A stretch of 64,000 bases of DNA. Source: Halomonas sp. M4R1S46. GTDB lineage: Bacteria > Pseudomonadota > Gammaproteobacteria > Pseudomonadales > Halomonadaceae. Where the stretch lies: assembly GCF_025725685.1 (NCBI RefSeq), contig NZ_CP107008.1, positions 682,001 through 746,000 of the forward strand, written 5' to 3'. The translations under genes were made by a program, and so were the position numbers. Shown piece by piece: positions 8,852 to 18,337 of this stretch; position 1 is the stretch's first letter; every line of letters starts with the position of its first letter. The notes under the pieces were generated by a model. It made no database searches. It was given only the letters and a program-made list of their open reading frames with translations, and was not told the DNA's origin.

Positions 8852-11800
8852 ATGCTCGAACTGCGTGGTGCGCCCGCCTTATCCGCTTTCCGTCATGCCA
8901 AGCTGCTGGCCGCCCTGCGTGCCGCCGTTCCCGAGGTCGAGGCACTCACCGCCGACTATCTGCACTTCGTCGATCATGAGGGCGACCTGGCCGGCGAGGA
9001 CCGGCGCCTGCTCGAGCGGCTGCTGGACTATGGCCCGAGCCGGGACGAGGACGCCGCTGCCGGCGAGGGCCGGCTGTTCCTGGTGGTACCGCGCATCGGC
9101 ACCCAGTCGCCCTGGTCCTCCAAGGCCACCGATATCGCGCACAACTGCGGCCTGACACGGATCCAGCGCCTGGAGCGGGGCATCGCCTACCGGGTGAGCT
9201 TCGCCGGCACCCTCTCCGAGGAGGCCTTCGAGACCGTCACCGCGCTGCTCCACGACCGCATGACCGAGACGGTGCTGTTCGACGCCTCGGATGCCGCCCG
9301 GCTGTTCGCCCATCATGAGCCGGCGCCGCTCGGCCAGGTGGATATCCTCGCCGGCGGTCGCGCCGCCCTGGCGACCGCCAACGTCGAGCTGGGCCTGGCG
9401 CTTGCCGAGGATGAGATCGACTACCTGTGCGAGGCCTTCCAGGGGCTCGAGCGCAATCCCTCGGATGTCGAGCTGATGATGTTCGCCCAGGCCAACTCCG
9501 AGCACTGCCGCCACAAGATCTTCAACGCCGACTGGGTGGTGGACGGCGAGGCCCAGCCGCGCTCGCTGTTCAAGATGATCAAGAACACCTATGAGGCCTC
9601 GCCGGACGACATCCTCTCCGCCTACAGCGACAACGCTGCGGTGATCCGCGGCAGCCAGGCCGGGCGCTTCTTCGCCGCGCCGCTGACCGGTGCCGCCGCC
9701 GAGCGTGCCGTCTACGCCGCCCATCAGGAGCCGGTGAACATCCTGATGAAGGTGGAGACCCACAACCACCCCACGGCCATCGCCCCGCATCCGGGGGCGG
9801 CCACCGGGGCCGGCGGCGAGATCCGCGACGAGGGCGCCACCGGCATCGGCGGCAAGCCCAAGGCGGGCCTGACCGGCTTCACCGTCTCCAACCTGCGCAT
9901 CCCCGAATTCGTCCAGCCCTGGGAAGCCTTCGACTACGGCAAGCCCGAGCGCATCGTCAGCGCCCTGGACATCATGCTGGAGGGGCCCATCGGCGGCGCC
10001 GCCTTCAACAACGAGTTCGGTCGTCCCAACCTGGCCGGTTACTTCCGCAGCTACGAGCAGGAGGCCCTGGGCGGTGAGGGCATCGAGCGTCGCGGCTACC
10101 ACAAGCCGATCATGCTGGCCGGCGGCTACGGCAACATCCGCGAGGAGCACGTCGAGAAGGGCGAGATTCCCGTCGGCGGCAAGCTGATCGTGATGGGCGG
10201 CCCGGCCATGCTGATCGGCCTGGGCGGCGGGGCGGCCTCCTCCATGGCCTCCGGCACGTCCAGCGCCGACCTCGACTTCGCCTCGGTGCAGCGCGACAAC
10301 CCCGAGATCGAGCGCCGTGTCCAGGAGGTCATCGACCGCTGCTGGGCACTGGGCGGCGACAACCCGATCCGCTTCATCCACGACGTGGGTGCCGGCGGCC
10401 TCTCCAACGCCCTGCCGGAGCTGGTCAAGGACGGCGGGCGGGGCGGTCGCTTCGAGCTGCGCGAGGTGCCCAACGCCGAGCCGGGCATGAGCCCGCTGGA
10501 GATCTGGTGCAACGAGGCCCAGGAGCGCTACGTGCTGGCCGTGGCCCCGGAGGACCTGGCGACGTTCGATGCCTTCTGCCGGCGCGAGCGCTGCCCCTAC
10601 GCGGTGGTCGGCGAGGCCATCGAGGCTCACCATCTGGAGGTCCGCGACGGCCACTTCTCGACCAAGCCGGTGGACCTGCCGATGAGCGTGCTGTTCGGCA
10701 AGCCGCCGAAGATGCAGCGCGAGTTCACCCGCGAGCGCCGCGAGATGCCCGGCGTGATGCTCGACAACCTGGACCTGCGCGAGGCCATGGACCGGGTGCT
10801 GCGCCTGCCCACCGTGGCCTCCAAGAACTTCCTGATCACCATCGGCGACCGCTCCATCACCGGCCAGGTGGCTCGCGACCAGATGGTCGGCCCCTGGCAG
10901 GTGCCGGTGGCCGACGTGGCCGTGACCACGGCGACCTTCGATACTCATGCCGGCGAGGCCATGGCCATGGGCGAGCGCCCGCCGGTGGCGCTGATCGATC
11001 CGGCGGCCAGCGCCAGGCTGGCGGTGGCCGAGACCATCACCAACCTGGCCGCCGCGCCGATCGCCAGGCTCGGCGACATCAAGCTCTCCGCCAACTGGAT
11101 GAGCGCGGCCAGCCATCCCGGCGAGAACCAGGCGCTGTATGACGCCGTGCATGCCGTGGGCATGGAGCTGTGCCCGGCACTGGGCATCGCGGTGCCGGTG
11201 GGGAAGGACTCCATGTCCATGCGCACCGCCTGGGAGGAAGAGAACGACAGGGGGGAGCGCGAGGAGAAGAGCGTCACCGCGCCGCTATCGCTGGTGACCA
11301 CCGGCTTCGCCCCGGTCACCGATGCCATGCGCACCCTGACCCCGCAGATCAACCTGGAGCAGGACGAGTCCGACCTGATCCTGATCGACCTGGGCGGCGG
11401 CCGCAATCGCCTCGGCGGCTCGGCGCTGGCCCAGGTGTATGGCCAGGTGGGCGACGCCTGCCCGGACCTGGATGACCCGGAGGACCTCAAGGCCTTCTTC
11501 TCGGTGATCCAGGGCCTCAATGCCGACGGCAAGCTGCTGGCCTACCACGACCGCAGCGACGGCGGTCTGCTGGTCACCCTGCTGGAGATGGCCTTCGCCG
11601 CCCATGCCGGCCTCGAGGTCAAGCTCGACTGGCTGATCGACGAGCCCATCGAGGCCTTCAACGCCCTGTTCGCCGAGGAATTGGGGGCGGTCATCCAGGT
11701 CTCGCGGCAGTACACCGAGGAGGTGCTGGCGCAGTTCGCCGCGGCGGGCCTCGAGACCTGCGGCGTGATCGCCCGGCCGCGCTACGACGACCAGGTGCGG

Positions 11801-12790
11801 GTGACCCTGTTCGAGGAGCCGCTGCTCGAGACCACCCGCCTGCTGGCCCAGCGCACCTGGACGGAGACCAGCTACCGCATGCAGGCGCTGCGCGACAACG
11901 CCGACTGCGCCAAGAGCGAGTTCGACGGCCTGCTCGACGGCCGCGACCCCGGCCTCTCGGCGGTACCGACCTTCGACGTCGACGAGGACATCGCCGCGCC
12001 CTTCATCAACACCGCCAAGCCGGCGGTGGCGGTGCTGCGCGAGCAGGGCGTCAACGGCCACCTGGAGATGGCCTGGGCCTTCGACCATGCCGGCTTCGAG
12101 GCGGTGGACGTGCACATGAGCGACATCCTCGAGGGGCGGGTGTCCCTGGAGGACTTCCAGGGCCTGGTGGCCTGCGGCGGCTTCTCCTACGGCGACGTCC
12201 TGGGCGCCGGCGGTGGCTGGGCCAAGTCGGTGCTGTTCAATGCGCGTGCCCGGGAGCAGTTCGCCGGCTTCTTCACCCGCGACGACAGCTTCTCCCTGGG
12301 GGTCTGCAACGGCTGCCAGATGCTCGCCCAGCTCAAGGAGCTGATCCCCGGTGCCGAGGACTGGCCGCGCTTCGTGCGCAACGAGTCGGAGCAGTTCGAG
12401 GCCCGGGTGGCTATGGTACGGGTGGAGGAGAGCCCGTCGATCCTGCTCGCCGGCATGGAGGGCTCGCGGCTGCCGATCGCCGTGGCCCATGGGGAGGGAC
12501 GCGCCGAGTTCCGCGACAGCGCCCACCTGCGCGGCATGCAGGGCTCAAGCCAGGTGGCGCTGCGTTACGTGGACAACTATGGCCAGGTCACCACCCGCTA
12601 TCCGGCCAATCCCAACGGCTCGCCGTCGGGAATCACCGGCCTGACCACCCCGGACGGCCGGGTGACCATCATGATGCCGCACCCGGAGCGCGTGGTGCGG
12701 GCGGTGACCAACTCCTGGCGGCCTGCCGACTGGACCCGCGACGGGGCCTGGATGCGTCTGTTCCGCAACGCCCGGCGCTGGCTGGGCTGA
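8852..12790 (+). CDS. purL: Phosphoribosylformylglycinamidine synthase (PurL)
   Basis: Fourth step of purine synthesis: FGAR + glutamine + ATP to FGAM. The 1312-residue single-chain enzyme (E. coli 1295) has an N-terminal PurS-like domain, two AIRS-type synthetase halves (ANSEHCRHKIFNADW; GGAASSMASGTSSADLDFAS) and a C-terminal class I glutamine amidotransferase with the nucleophile in GVCNGCQML and the histidine and glutamate in MMPHPERVVR. The start MLELRGAPALSAFRHAKLLA aligns with E. coli PurL and follows CAGGA; the frame stays open upstream to 8693 but that part is not family sequence. Confidence 0.97.
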   Translation: MLELRGAPALSAFRHAKLLAALRAAVPEVEALTADYLHFVDHEGDLAGEDRRLLERLLDYGPSRDEDAAAGEGRLFLVVPRIGTQSPWSSKATDIAHNCGLTRIQRLERGIAYRVSFAGTLSEEAFETVTALLHDRMTETVLFDASDAARLFAHHEPAPLGQVDILAGGRAALATANVELGLALAEDEIDYLCEAFQGLERNPSDVELMMFAQANSEHCRHKIFNADWVVDGEAQPRSLFKMIKNTYEASPDDILSAYSDNAAVIRGSQAGRFFAAPLTGAAAERAVYAAHQEPVNILMKVETHNHPTAIAPHPGAATGAGGEIRDEGATGIGGKPKAGLTGFTVSNLRIPEFVQPWEAFDYGKPERIVSALDIMLEGPIGGAAFNNEFGRPNLAGYFRSYEQEALGGEGIERRGYHKPIMLAGGYGNIREEHVEKGEIPVGGKLIVMGGPAMLIGLGGGAASSMASGTSSADLDFASVQRDNPEIERRVQEVIDRCWALGGDNPIRFIHDVGAGGLSNALPELVKDGGRGGRFELREVPNAEPGMSPLEIWCNEAQERYVLAVAPEDLATFDAFCRRERCPYAVVGEAIEAHHLEVRDGHFSTKPVDLPMSVLFGKPPKMQREFTRERREMPGVMLDNLDLREAMDRVLRLPTVASKNFLITIGDRSITGQVARDQMVGPWQVPVADVAVTTATFDTHAGEAMAMGERPPVALIDPAASARLAVAETITNLAAAPIARLGDIKLSANWMSAASHPGENQALYDAVHAVGMELCPALGIAVPVGKDSMSMRTAWEEENDRGEREEKSVTAPLSLVTTGFAPVTDAMRTLTPQINLEQDESDLILIDLGGGRNRLGGSALAQVYGQVGDACPDLDDPEDLKAFFSVIQGLNADGKLLAYHDRSDGGLLVTLLEMAFAAHAGLEVKLDWLIDEPIEAFNALFAEELGAVIQVSRQYTEEVLAQFAAAGLETCGVIARPRYDDQVRVTLFEEPLLETTRLLAQRTWTETSYRMQALRDNADCAKSEFDGLLDGRDPGLSAVPTFDVDEDIAAPFINTAKPAVAVLREQGVNGHLEMAWAFDHAGFEAVDVHMSDILEGRVSLEDFQGLVACGGFSYGDVLGAGGGWAKSVLFNARAREQFAGFFTRDDSFSLGVCNGCQMLAQLKELIPGAEDWPRFVRNESEQFEARVAMVRVEESPSILLAGMEGSRLPIAVAHGEGRAEFRDSAHLRGMQGSSQVALRYVDNYGQVTTRYPANPNGSPSGITGLTTPDGRVTIMMPHPERVVRAVTNSWRPADWTRDGAWMRLFRNARRWLG

Positions 12791-12803
12791 TTCTCCGCGC
12801 CTG

Positions 12804-12849
12804 CCGACACGCCGACGCCCGGGCCATGGCCCGGGCGTCGGCGTGTCGG
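12804..12849. repeat. Perfect 46-bp palindrome between convergent purL and zinc-ribbon gene
   Basis: Two 23-base arms read identically on both strands with no unpaired spacer, centred on the CCATGG at 12824-12829. It sits 13 bases past the purL stop and overlaps no gene. It would form a very stable hairpin in either transcript, so it probably acts as a bidirectional terminator, although no T run follows. Confidence 0.75.
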
Positions 12850-12852
12850 GGG

Positions 12853-13068
12853 TCAGGTGGCGCCGTTCTCCGAGGGGTTGTCGACCGCCTTCAGTTGGGC
12901 CTCCAGATCGTCGAGGAGGTGGCGGAACTGGGCCTGGAAGTAGTCGTGACGACCGAAGTCGTGACCGCAGCCATCGCAATAGACGTGATACTGATCATGG
13001 CGCCCCGGCGGGAACCGCTTCACTCGGCTGCCGCACTTGGGGCATTCGGGGCGGGTCTTCGCTTTCAT
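12853..13068 (-). CDS. Small zinc-ribbon protein, function unknown
   Basis: A 71-residue protein with two CxxC pairs in its first half (CPKCGSRVKRF and YCDGCGHDFG), which most likely bind one zinc. It is followed by an amphipathic helical tail (YFQAQFRHLLDDLEAQLKAV). A GAGAGG ribosome site precedes the start MKAKTRPECPKCGS. It is convergent with purL across the long palindrome. The specific function cannot be told; it could bind nucleic acid or a protein partner. Confidence 0.75.
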   Translation of the reverse strand: MKAKTRPECPKCGSRVKRFPPGRHDQYHVYCDGCGHDFGRHDYFQAQFRHLLDDLEAQLKAVDNPSENGAT

Positions 13069-13379
13069 ATGCGCCTCTCCTGTCTCGACGATGGGCGATC
13101 CAGTCGCCCGGACATACTCCTAGGTATCATGGCTGGCCGCGCTTTGGTCAAGTGACGGCCGTTGAATGCCAGTTTCTGGAAAACCCTTCCATCAAGGCTT
13201 GCGCTGTCCCGGTGTGCGGTCTATGAGAGCGTCTCGGGCGTCGGCATGGGGTCCGGAAGCCCGTGACGGCGTGTGAGACGGATGCATGAAGGGCTGAGCC
13301 TGCTGGACCAGGCGGCAGCGCCCCTGACGCGGCCGGCCGCGGCCGGTAAGATGGCGCCACCGTCGCTGAGAGGCCCGTC
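13069..13379. other. Intergenic gap between zinc-ribbon gene and radD
   Basis: About 310 bases between divergently transcribed genes. It should hold the promoters of both, but I see no convincing operator, RNA or coding sequence; short open frames here lack ribosome sites and family features. Confidence 0.5.
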
Positions 13380-15209
13380 ATGACCGAATCCGCACCGCCC
13401 AGCCTGCGCCCCTACCAGCGCCAGGCGGTGACCCGCGTGGTCGAGCACTTCCGCATCACCGACGACCCCGCGGTGGTGGTACTGCCCACCGGCAGCGGCA
13501 AGTCGCTGGTGATCGCCGAGCTGGCGCGCCTGGCGCGTGGCCGGGTGCTGGTGCTGGCCCATGTGCGTGAGCTGGTCGAGCAGAATCATGCCAAGTACCT
13601 GGCCTACGGGCTCGAGGCGGACATCTTCAGTGCCGGCCTGGGCCGCAAGGAGGCCGGGCGGCAGGTGGTGTTCGGCTCGGTGCAGTCGGTGGTGCGCAAC
13701 CTGGCGGCCTTCGAGTCCCCGGCGAACGGGGCGGGGGCCTTTACCCTGCTGGTGATCGACGAGTGTCATCGGGTCTCGCTGGACGAGGACTCCAGCTACC
13801 GTCGGGTCATCGCCCACCTGCGCGAGCGCAACCCGCGGCTCAAGGTGCTGGGCCTGACCGCCACGCCCTATCGCCTGGGGCAGGGCTTCCTCTATCACCG
13901 CCATTACCACGGCATGGTGCGTGGCGCCGAGGACTGCTTCTTCCGCGACTGCGTCTTCGAGCAGCCGCTGCGGCTGATGGTCAAGCAGGGCTATCTCGCC
14001 GCCCCCCGCCTGGTAGACGCCGCCGTGGAACGCTACGACTTCTCGGCGCTCGCGCCGGGCAGCGGCGGCCTGTTCCAGGAGGCGGAGCTGAACCGGGTGG
14101 CGGCCGGCCATCGCGCGACGCCGGCGATCATCGAGGAGGTGGTCGCCCATGGCGCCGAGCGGGCCGGGGTGATGCTGTTCGCCGCCACCGTGGCCCATGC
14201 CGAGGAGGTCCTCGGCTACCTGCCGGCCGGCGAGGCGGCGCTGATCACCGGCGCCACGCCTACCGCCGAGCGCGAGGCGATCATCGCCGCCTTCAAGGCC
14301 CGCGAACTCAAGTACCTGGTCAACGTGGCGGTGCTCACCACCGGCTTCGATGCGCCCCATGTCGACCTGATCGCCATCCTGCGGCCCACCGAGTCGGTGG
14401 GGCTCTACCAGCAGATCGTCGGTCGCGGCCTGCGCCTCGCCCCCGGCAAGGTCGATTGCCTGATCCTCGACTATGCCGGCAACCCCTGGGATCTCTATGC
14501 CCCCGAGGTGGGCAGCCCCAGGCCCGCGGCGGACACCGAGCCGGTGCAGGTCGAGTGCCCCCAGTGCGGCCATGCCAACCTCTTCTGGGGGCGGCGCGAC
14601 GGCGAGCTGGTCATCGAGCACTTCGGGCGTCGCTGCCAGGGACTCGTTGACGGTGCATCGAGTGCCCTGCCCGAGCACGAGCAACGCGGCGCGGCTTCGG
14701 GCGCCTGCAAGAAGCGCCAGTGCGACTTTCGCTATCGCTTCAAGGTCTGCGATCAGTGCGGCGCCGAGAACGACACCGCCGCGCGGCGCTGCCACGGCTG
14801 CGAGGCGCTGCTGGTGGATGCCGACGACAAGCTGCGCGAGGCGCTCAAGCTGCGCGACGCCCGGGTGCTGCGCGTCTCGGGCATGGCGCTTGCGGCCACG
14901 GTCAACGGCCGCGGCCTGCCACGGCTCAAGGTCGTCTACCATGACGAGGACGGCGCCACCCTCAGCGAGTGGTTCGCCCTGGAGACCCCGGCCCAGCGCG
15001 GCGCCTTCGCCGCGGTCTTCCTGCGCGATCACCTGCGGGCGCCGGGCAGCCGCTGGTCGCCCACCAGCCCCGAGGAGGTCATCCGCGAACAGCGCCGGCT
15101 GCGGGCGCCGGACTTCGTGATCGGCCGCAAGGTCGGTCGGCACTGGCAAGTGCGGCGCAAGCTCTTCGACTACACCGGGCGCCATCGGCTCGCCGCCGAG
15201 GCCGGGTGA
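13380..15209 (+). CDS. radD: RadD-like superfamily 2 helicase (YejH)
   Basis: DNA repair ATPase thought to help process recombination intermediates and stalled forks with RecA and SSB. The 609-residue protein has helicase motif I (LPTGSGKS, residues 36-43), motif II DECH, motif III GLTATPYRLG, and motif VI (QIVGRGLRLAPGK). After the helicase core is a cysteine-rich stretch (VECPQCGHANLFW; CKKRQCDFRYRFKVCDQCG; RRCHGCEAL), a zinc-binding feature of RadD proteins, and a C-terminal domain. E. coli RadD is 586 residues. The start directly follows GAGAGG. Confidence 0.9.
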   Translation: MTESAPPSLRPYQRQAVTRVVEHFRITDDPAVVVLPTGSGKSLVIAELARLARGRVLVLAHVRELVEQNHAKYLAYGLEADIFSAGLGRKEAGRQVVFGSVQSVVRNLAAFESPANGAGAFTLLVIDECHRVSLDEDSSYRRVIAHLRERNPRLKVLGLTATPYRLGQGFLYHRHYHGMVRGAEDCFFRDCVFEQPLRLMVKQGYLAAPRLVDAAVERYDFSALAPGSGGLFQEAELNRVAAGHRATPAIIEEVVAHGAERAGVMLFAATVAHAEEVLGYLPAGEAALITGATPTAEREAIIAAFKARELKYLVNVAVLTTGFDAPHVDLIAILRPTESVGLYQQIVGRGLRLAPGKVDCLILDYAGNPWDLYAPEVGSPRPAADTEPVQVECPQCGHANLFWGRRDGELVIEHFGRRCQGLVDGASSALPEHEQRGAASGACKKRQCDFRYRFKVCDQCGAENDTAARRCHGCEALLVDADDKLREALKLRDARVLRVSGMALAATVNGRGLPRLKVVYHDEDGATLSEWFALETPAQRGAFAAVFLRDHLRAPGSRWSPTSPEEVIREQRRLRAPDFVIGRKVGRHWQVRRKLFDYTGRHRLAAEAG

Positions 15210-15294
15210 GTCGCGGCTTACCCTGGGGCGCGCCCCTTGGTAGACTGTGCGGTCGATCATTCGCCGCCCAACCAGCCCGGAGGCCAGGCCCCGC

Positions 15295-16263
15295 GTGAGC
15301 GAGACGCCATCGTCCATCGAAGCGCCCGATGCCCCGCCGGGGAGCGGCGGCGCCGCGGCCGAGCCCAGTGCGGCGGAGCAGAGCGCGGCGGTGCTCGGCC
15401 GGCTGTTCGACGAGCCGATCACCCAGCTGCCCGAGGATCTCTACATCCCGCCGGAGGCCCTGCGGGTCTTCCTCGAGGCCTTCGAGGGGCCGCTGGACCT
15501 GTTGCTCTACCTGATCCGGCGGCAGAACCTGGATATCCTGGCCATCGACGTGGCCGCCATCACCCGCCAGTACATCGAGTACGTGGAGCTGATGAAGGCC
15601 ATGGAGATCGAGCTGGCCGGCGAGTACCTGCTGATGGCGGCGATGCTCGCCGAGATCAAGTCGCGGACCCTGCTGCCCAAGCCGCCCAAGGAGGGCGGCG
15701 ACGACGAGGAGGAGGACCCGCGGGCCGAGCTGATCCGGCGCCTGCAGGAGTACGAGCGGCTCAAGAATGCCGCGGAGGCGCTGGCCGAGCTGCCGCGGCT
15801 GGGCCGCGACTGGTTCCCGGCCCGGGCGGCGCTGCCGCCCCTGGAGTCGCGGGTGGTGCACCCGGACGTGGAACTCGACGAGCTGCTGGGGGCGCTGGCC
15901 GGCATCCTGCGCCGCGCCGAGCTCAACCAGGCCCACCAGGTCAGCCGCGAGGTGCTGTCGACCCGGGAGCGTATGCTGGCGATCATGGAGCGCCTGCATC
16001 ACGAGCACTACACCCCCTTCGAGGCGCTGTTCCGCCTCGAGGAAGGCCGCTCCGGGGTGGTCGTCACCTTCATGGCGATCCTCGAGCTGGCCAAGGAGGC
16101 GATGATCGAGATCGTGCAGAACGCGCCGCTCTCGCCGATCCATGTGCGGGCCCGGGTGGCCGCGGAGGAGGAGGGCGACGAGGGGGCGGCGTTCGACGAC
16201 ACCGGCGAGGAGGGCGAGAGCGCCTTCGCGCCGCAGGACGACGATGGGAGCGAGCCGCCATGA
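15295..16263 (+). CDS. scpA: Segregation and condensation protein A
   Basis: Kleisin subunit of the SMC-ScpAB condensin, which bridges SMC heads during chromosome organisation. The kleisin core is recognisable at FEGPLDLLLYLIRRQNLDIL and AMEIELAGEYLLMAAMLAEI. N- and C-terminal extensions are acidic and low-complexity. Two GTG starts are possible: 15247, and 15295 (VSETPSSIEAPD) preceded by GGAGG; I chose the second, giving 322 residues. Its stop overlaps the ATG of scpB. No smc gene is in the window. Confidence 0.9.
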   Translation: MSETPSSIEAPDAPPGSGGAAAEPSAAEQSAAVLGRLFDEPITQLPEDLYIPPEALRVFLEAFEGPLDLLLYLIRRQNLDILAIDVAAITRQYIEYVELMKAMEIELAGEYLLMAAMLAEIKSRTLLPKPPKEGGDDEEEDPRAELIRRLQEYERLKNAAEALAELPRLGRDWFPARAALPPLESRVVHPDVELDELLGALAGILRRAELNQAHQVSREVLSTRERMLAIMERLHHEHYTPFEALFRLEEGRSGVVVTFMAILELAKEAMIEIVQNAPLSPIHVRARVAAEEEGDEGAAFDDTGEEGESAFAPQDDDGSEPP

Positions 16264-17159
16264 CCGCCATGGAATTCCCCGATGCCCTGGACGAGATCCT
16301 CGAGGCCGCCCTGCTGGCGTCCGGCGAACCGCTCTCGCTGGAGCGCCTCGAGGCGCTCTTCGACGACCACGAGCGCCCGCCGCGGCGGGCGCTGCGGGAG
16401 GCCCTGGGACGGGTCGAGGTGCGCCACGAGCGCGGCGCCATGGAGCTGCTCGAGACCGCCTCGGGCTACCAGCTGCGCATCCGGCCGCGGCTCTCGCCCT
16501 GGGTGTCGCGGCTGTGGGATGAGCGCCCGCAGCGCTACTCCCGGGCGCTGCTCGAGACCCTGGCGCTGATCGCCTATCGCCAGCCGGTGACCCGCGGCGA
16601 CATCGAGGAGGTGCGCGGCGTCACGGTGAGTGGCTCGATCATGCGCACCCTGGTCGACCGCGGCTGGGTGCGGGTGGTGGGGCATCGGGACGTGCCGGGC
16701 CGCCCGGCGGTCTATGCCACCACCCGGGCCTTTCTCGACGACTTCGGCCTCAAGACCCTCGACGAGCTGCCGCCGATGCACGAACTCAAGGGCTTCGATG
16801 CCCCCGAGGAGGGCCTCGAGGATGCGCCGCCGCCGCCCCAGCACGAGCTGCTGTCCCAGGCGGATGCCCCGCCGGACGCGCCGGAGGAACCGGGCGAGAC
16901 GCCGGCGGCGGACGATCCACCAGACGACACGGCGTCGCCCGAGAGCGGCGACGCCGTGGCCACGGAGGCCCAGGAGGCCGCCGCGGCCAGCGAGACGACG
17001 GCCGGGACGGCCGACGATTCCCACGCCGGGACGGCGTCAGCACGGACGGGCCTGAGCTTTGCCGACCTCGAGGCTCGCCTGTCCGAACGTGCCCGGGGCC
17101 GCGTCGACGATGACGCTGCCGCGGGGACGGAATCCACTACCAGCGAGACAGACGACTGA
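16260..17159 (+). CDS. scpB: Segregation and condensation protein B
   Basis: Winged-helix dimer partner of ScpA. The start at 16260 overlaps the scpA stop (ATGA). The 299-residue product has two winged-helix domains (residues 1-185), including ETLALIAYRQPVTRGDIEEV and GRPAVYATTRAFLDDFGLK, then a long acidic, Ala/Glu/Asp/Pro-rich tail of about 110 residues (EEPGETPAADDPPDD) that is longer than usual and fits a salt-adapted proteome. Its stop overlaps the rluB start. Confidence 0.95.
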   Translation: MTAMEFPDALDEILEAALLASGEPLSLERLEALFDDHERPPRRALREALGRVEVRHERGAMELLETASGYQLRIRPRLSPWVSRLWDERPQRYSRALLETLALIAYRQPVTRGDIEEVRGVTVSGSIMRTLVDRGWVRVVGHRDVPGRPAVYATTRAFLDDFGLKTLDELPPMHELKGFDAPEEGLEDAPPPPQHELLSQADAPPDAPEEPGETPAADDPPDDTASPESGDAVATEAQEAAAASETTAGTADDSHAGTASARTGLSFADLEARLSERARGRVDDDAAAGTESTTSETDD

Positions 17160-18010
17160 TGAGCACCACCACCGAGAAACTGCAGAAGGTCCTGGCCCGG
17201 GCGGGCCTGGGGTCGCGCCGCGAGATGGAAGCCGCCATCGCCGATGGGCGGGTCAAGGTCAATGGCCAGGTGGCGACCCTGGGCGATCGCATCGAGAGCC
17301 GCGACCGGGTGGCCCTCGATGACCGGCCGGTGACCCTGCGGGCCGCCGACGAGGTGCCGCGCCGGGTGATCATGTACAACAAGCCCGAAGGCGAGCTGTG
17401 CACCCGCAAGGATCCCGAGGGGCGCCGCACCGTCTTCGACCGGCTGCCACGCCTCAAGGGCGAGCGCTGGATCGCCATCGGCCGGCTGGACATCAACACC
17501 AGCGGCCTGCTGCTGTTCACCACCGACGGCGAGCTGGCCAACCGCCTGATGCACCCCTCCACCCAGATCGAGCGCGAGTACGCCGTCCGGGTGATGGGCG
17601 CGGTCAAGCCGGATCAGGTCAAGGCCATGGTCGAGGGGGTGATGCTCGACGATGGCCCGGCCCGCTTCACCGATGTCCAGGAGTTCGGCGGCGAGGGCAT
17701 CAATACCTGGTTCCACGTGGTGATCATGGAAGGCCGCAACCGCGAGGTGCGCCGGCTGTGGGAGTCCCAGGGGCTGACGGTCAGCCGCCTCAAGCGGGTG
17801 CGCTACGGTAATATCTTCCTCGACAAGCGCGCCAAGGCCAGCGAGTGGGTGGAGCTTAGCCAGGACGAGATCGACGACCTGGCCGAGATGGCCGGGCTGC
17901 CGCCGCGCAAGGTGCCGGAGCTGACGCCCGACGAGAAGAACCGCTGGAGTCGCGACAAGCACAAGCGCCGGCCGGTGCAGGCGATGCGCAAGCCCAAGGC
18001 ACGTCGTTAG
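17159..18010 (+). CDS. rluB: 23S rRNA pseudouridine(2605) synthase RluB
   Basis: Isomerises U2605 of 23S rRNA. The 283-residue protein has an N-terminal S4 RNA-binding domain (LQKVLARAGLGSRREMEAAI), then the RsuA-type synthase core with the catalytic aspartate in IGRLDINTSGLLLFT and the later motif EGRNREVRRLWESQGL. The tail is basic (KHKRRPVQAMRKPKARR), as in RluB. The start codon overlaps the scpB stop (TGATG); scpA-scpB-rluB is a common three-gene operon. Confidence 0.95.
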   Translation: MSTTTEKLQKVLARAGLGSRREMEAAIADGRVKVNGQVATLGDRIESRDRVALDDRPVTLRAADEVPRRVIMYNKPEGELCTRKDPEGRRTVFDRLPRLKGERWIAIGRLDINTSGLLLFTTDGELANRLMHPSTQIEREYAVRVMGAVKPDQVKAMVEGVMLDDGPARFTDVQEFGGEGINTWFHVVIMEGRNREVRRLWESQGLTVSRLKRVRYGNIFLDKRAKASEWVELSQDEIDDLAEMAGLPPRKVPELTPDEKNRWSRDKHKRRPVQAMRKPKARR

Positions 18011-18063
18011 GGGGCTGTTGCGCCCCGGCCGGGGGAGGCGGGTGCCGGAAGGCAAAAAAGTCC

Positions 18064-18092
18064 TTGCCAGGCCGGGGGCATATCCGTATTAT
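18064..18092 (+). promoter_or_regulatory. Sigma-70-type promoter of the tRNA-Lys genes
   Basis: A -35 box TTGCCA (18064-18069) and a -10 box TATTAT (18087-18092) with a 17-base spacer lie just before the first tRNA-Lys. The discriminator CTGCACCCG is GC-rich, as expected for a growth-regulated tRNA promoter. The spacer contains GGGGGCATATC, which recurs in the element's putative integrase arm sites. Confidence 0.7.
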
Positions 18093-18108
18093 CTGCACCC
18101 GTTCGGAC

Positions 18109-18184
18109 GGGTCGTTAGCTCAGTTGGTAGAGCAGTTGGCTTTTAACCAATTGGTCGTAGGTTCGAATCCTACACGACCCACCA
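18109..18184 (+). tRNA. tRNA-Lys (TTT anticodon), copy 1
   Basis: Starts GGGTCGTTAGCTCAG and ends ACGACCCACCA with encoded CCA. Anticodon stem TTGG/CCAA with loop CTTTTAA gives anticodon TTT. Its 76 bases are identical to the second copy 30 bases downstream, a recent or gene-converted tandem pair. Confidence 0.96.
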
Positions 18185-18214
18185 TCCGAGCCTGTATGCT
18201 TGCCTGCAAGCACT

Positions 18215-18290
18215 GGGTCGTTAGCTCAGTTGGTAGAGCAGTTGGCTTTTAACCAATTGGTCGTAGGTTCGAATCCTACACGACCCACCA
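18215..18290 (+). tRNA. tRNA-Lys (TTT anticodon), copy 2, integration target
   Basis: Identical to copy 1. Its last 14 bases are the left part of a 16-bp direct repeat found again at 34236-34251, so the satellite integrated at the 3' end of this gene and restored it on the integrase side. Confidence 0.96.
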
Positions 18291-18292
18291 GA
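18277..18292 (+). repeat. attL core
   Basis: TACACGACCCACCAGA, covering the 3' end of tRNA-Lys copy 2 plus two bases. Identical to 34236-34251. A GGTTTCTGG/CCAGAAACC inverted repeat (18297-18305 and 18321-18329) follows immediately. Confidence 0.9.
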
Positions 18293-18337
18293 CATAGGTT
18301 TCTGGACTTCCCAAGAAGCACCAGAAACCCAGCAAGA

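Noticed and set aside
8879..11152. Long minus-strand frame inside purL (757 residues)
   Set aside because: Antisense shadow of purL with biased composition and no start signal.
12826..13155. Plus-strand 109-residue frame over the zinc-ribbon gene
   Set aside because: The minus-strand CxxC pairs and ribosome site support the opposite frame.
13221..15422. Long minus-strand frame over radD (733 residues)
   Set aside because: Shadow of radD; composition and lack of motifs show no real protein.
18109..18290. Two tRNA-Lys copies as a product of satellite integration
   Set aside because: Integration duplicated only the last 16 bases, seen at attR; both complete tRNA genes lie left of the element and are an independent tandem pair.
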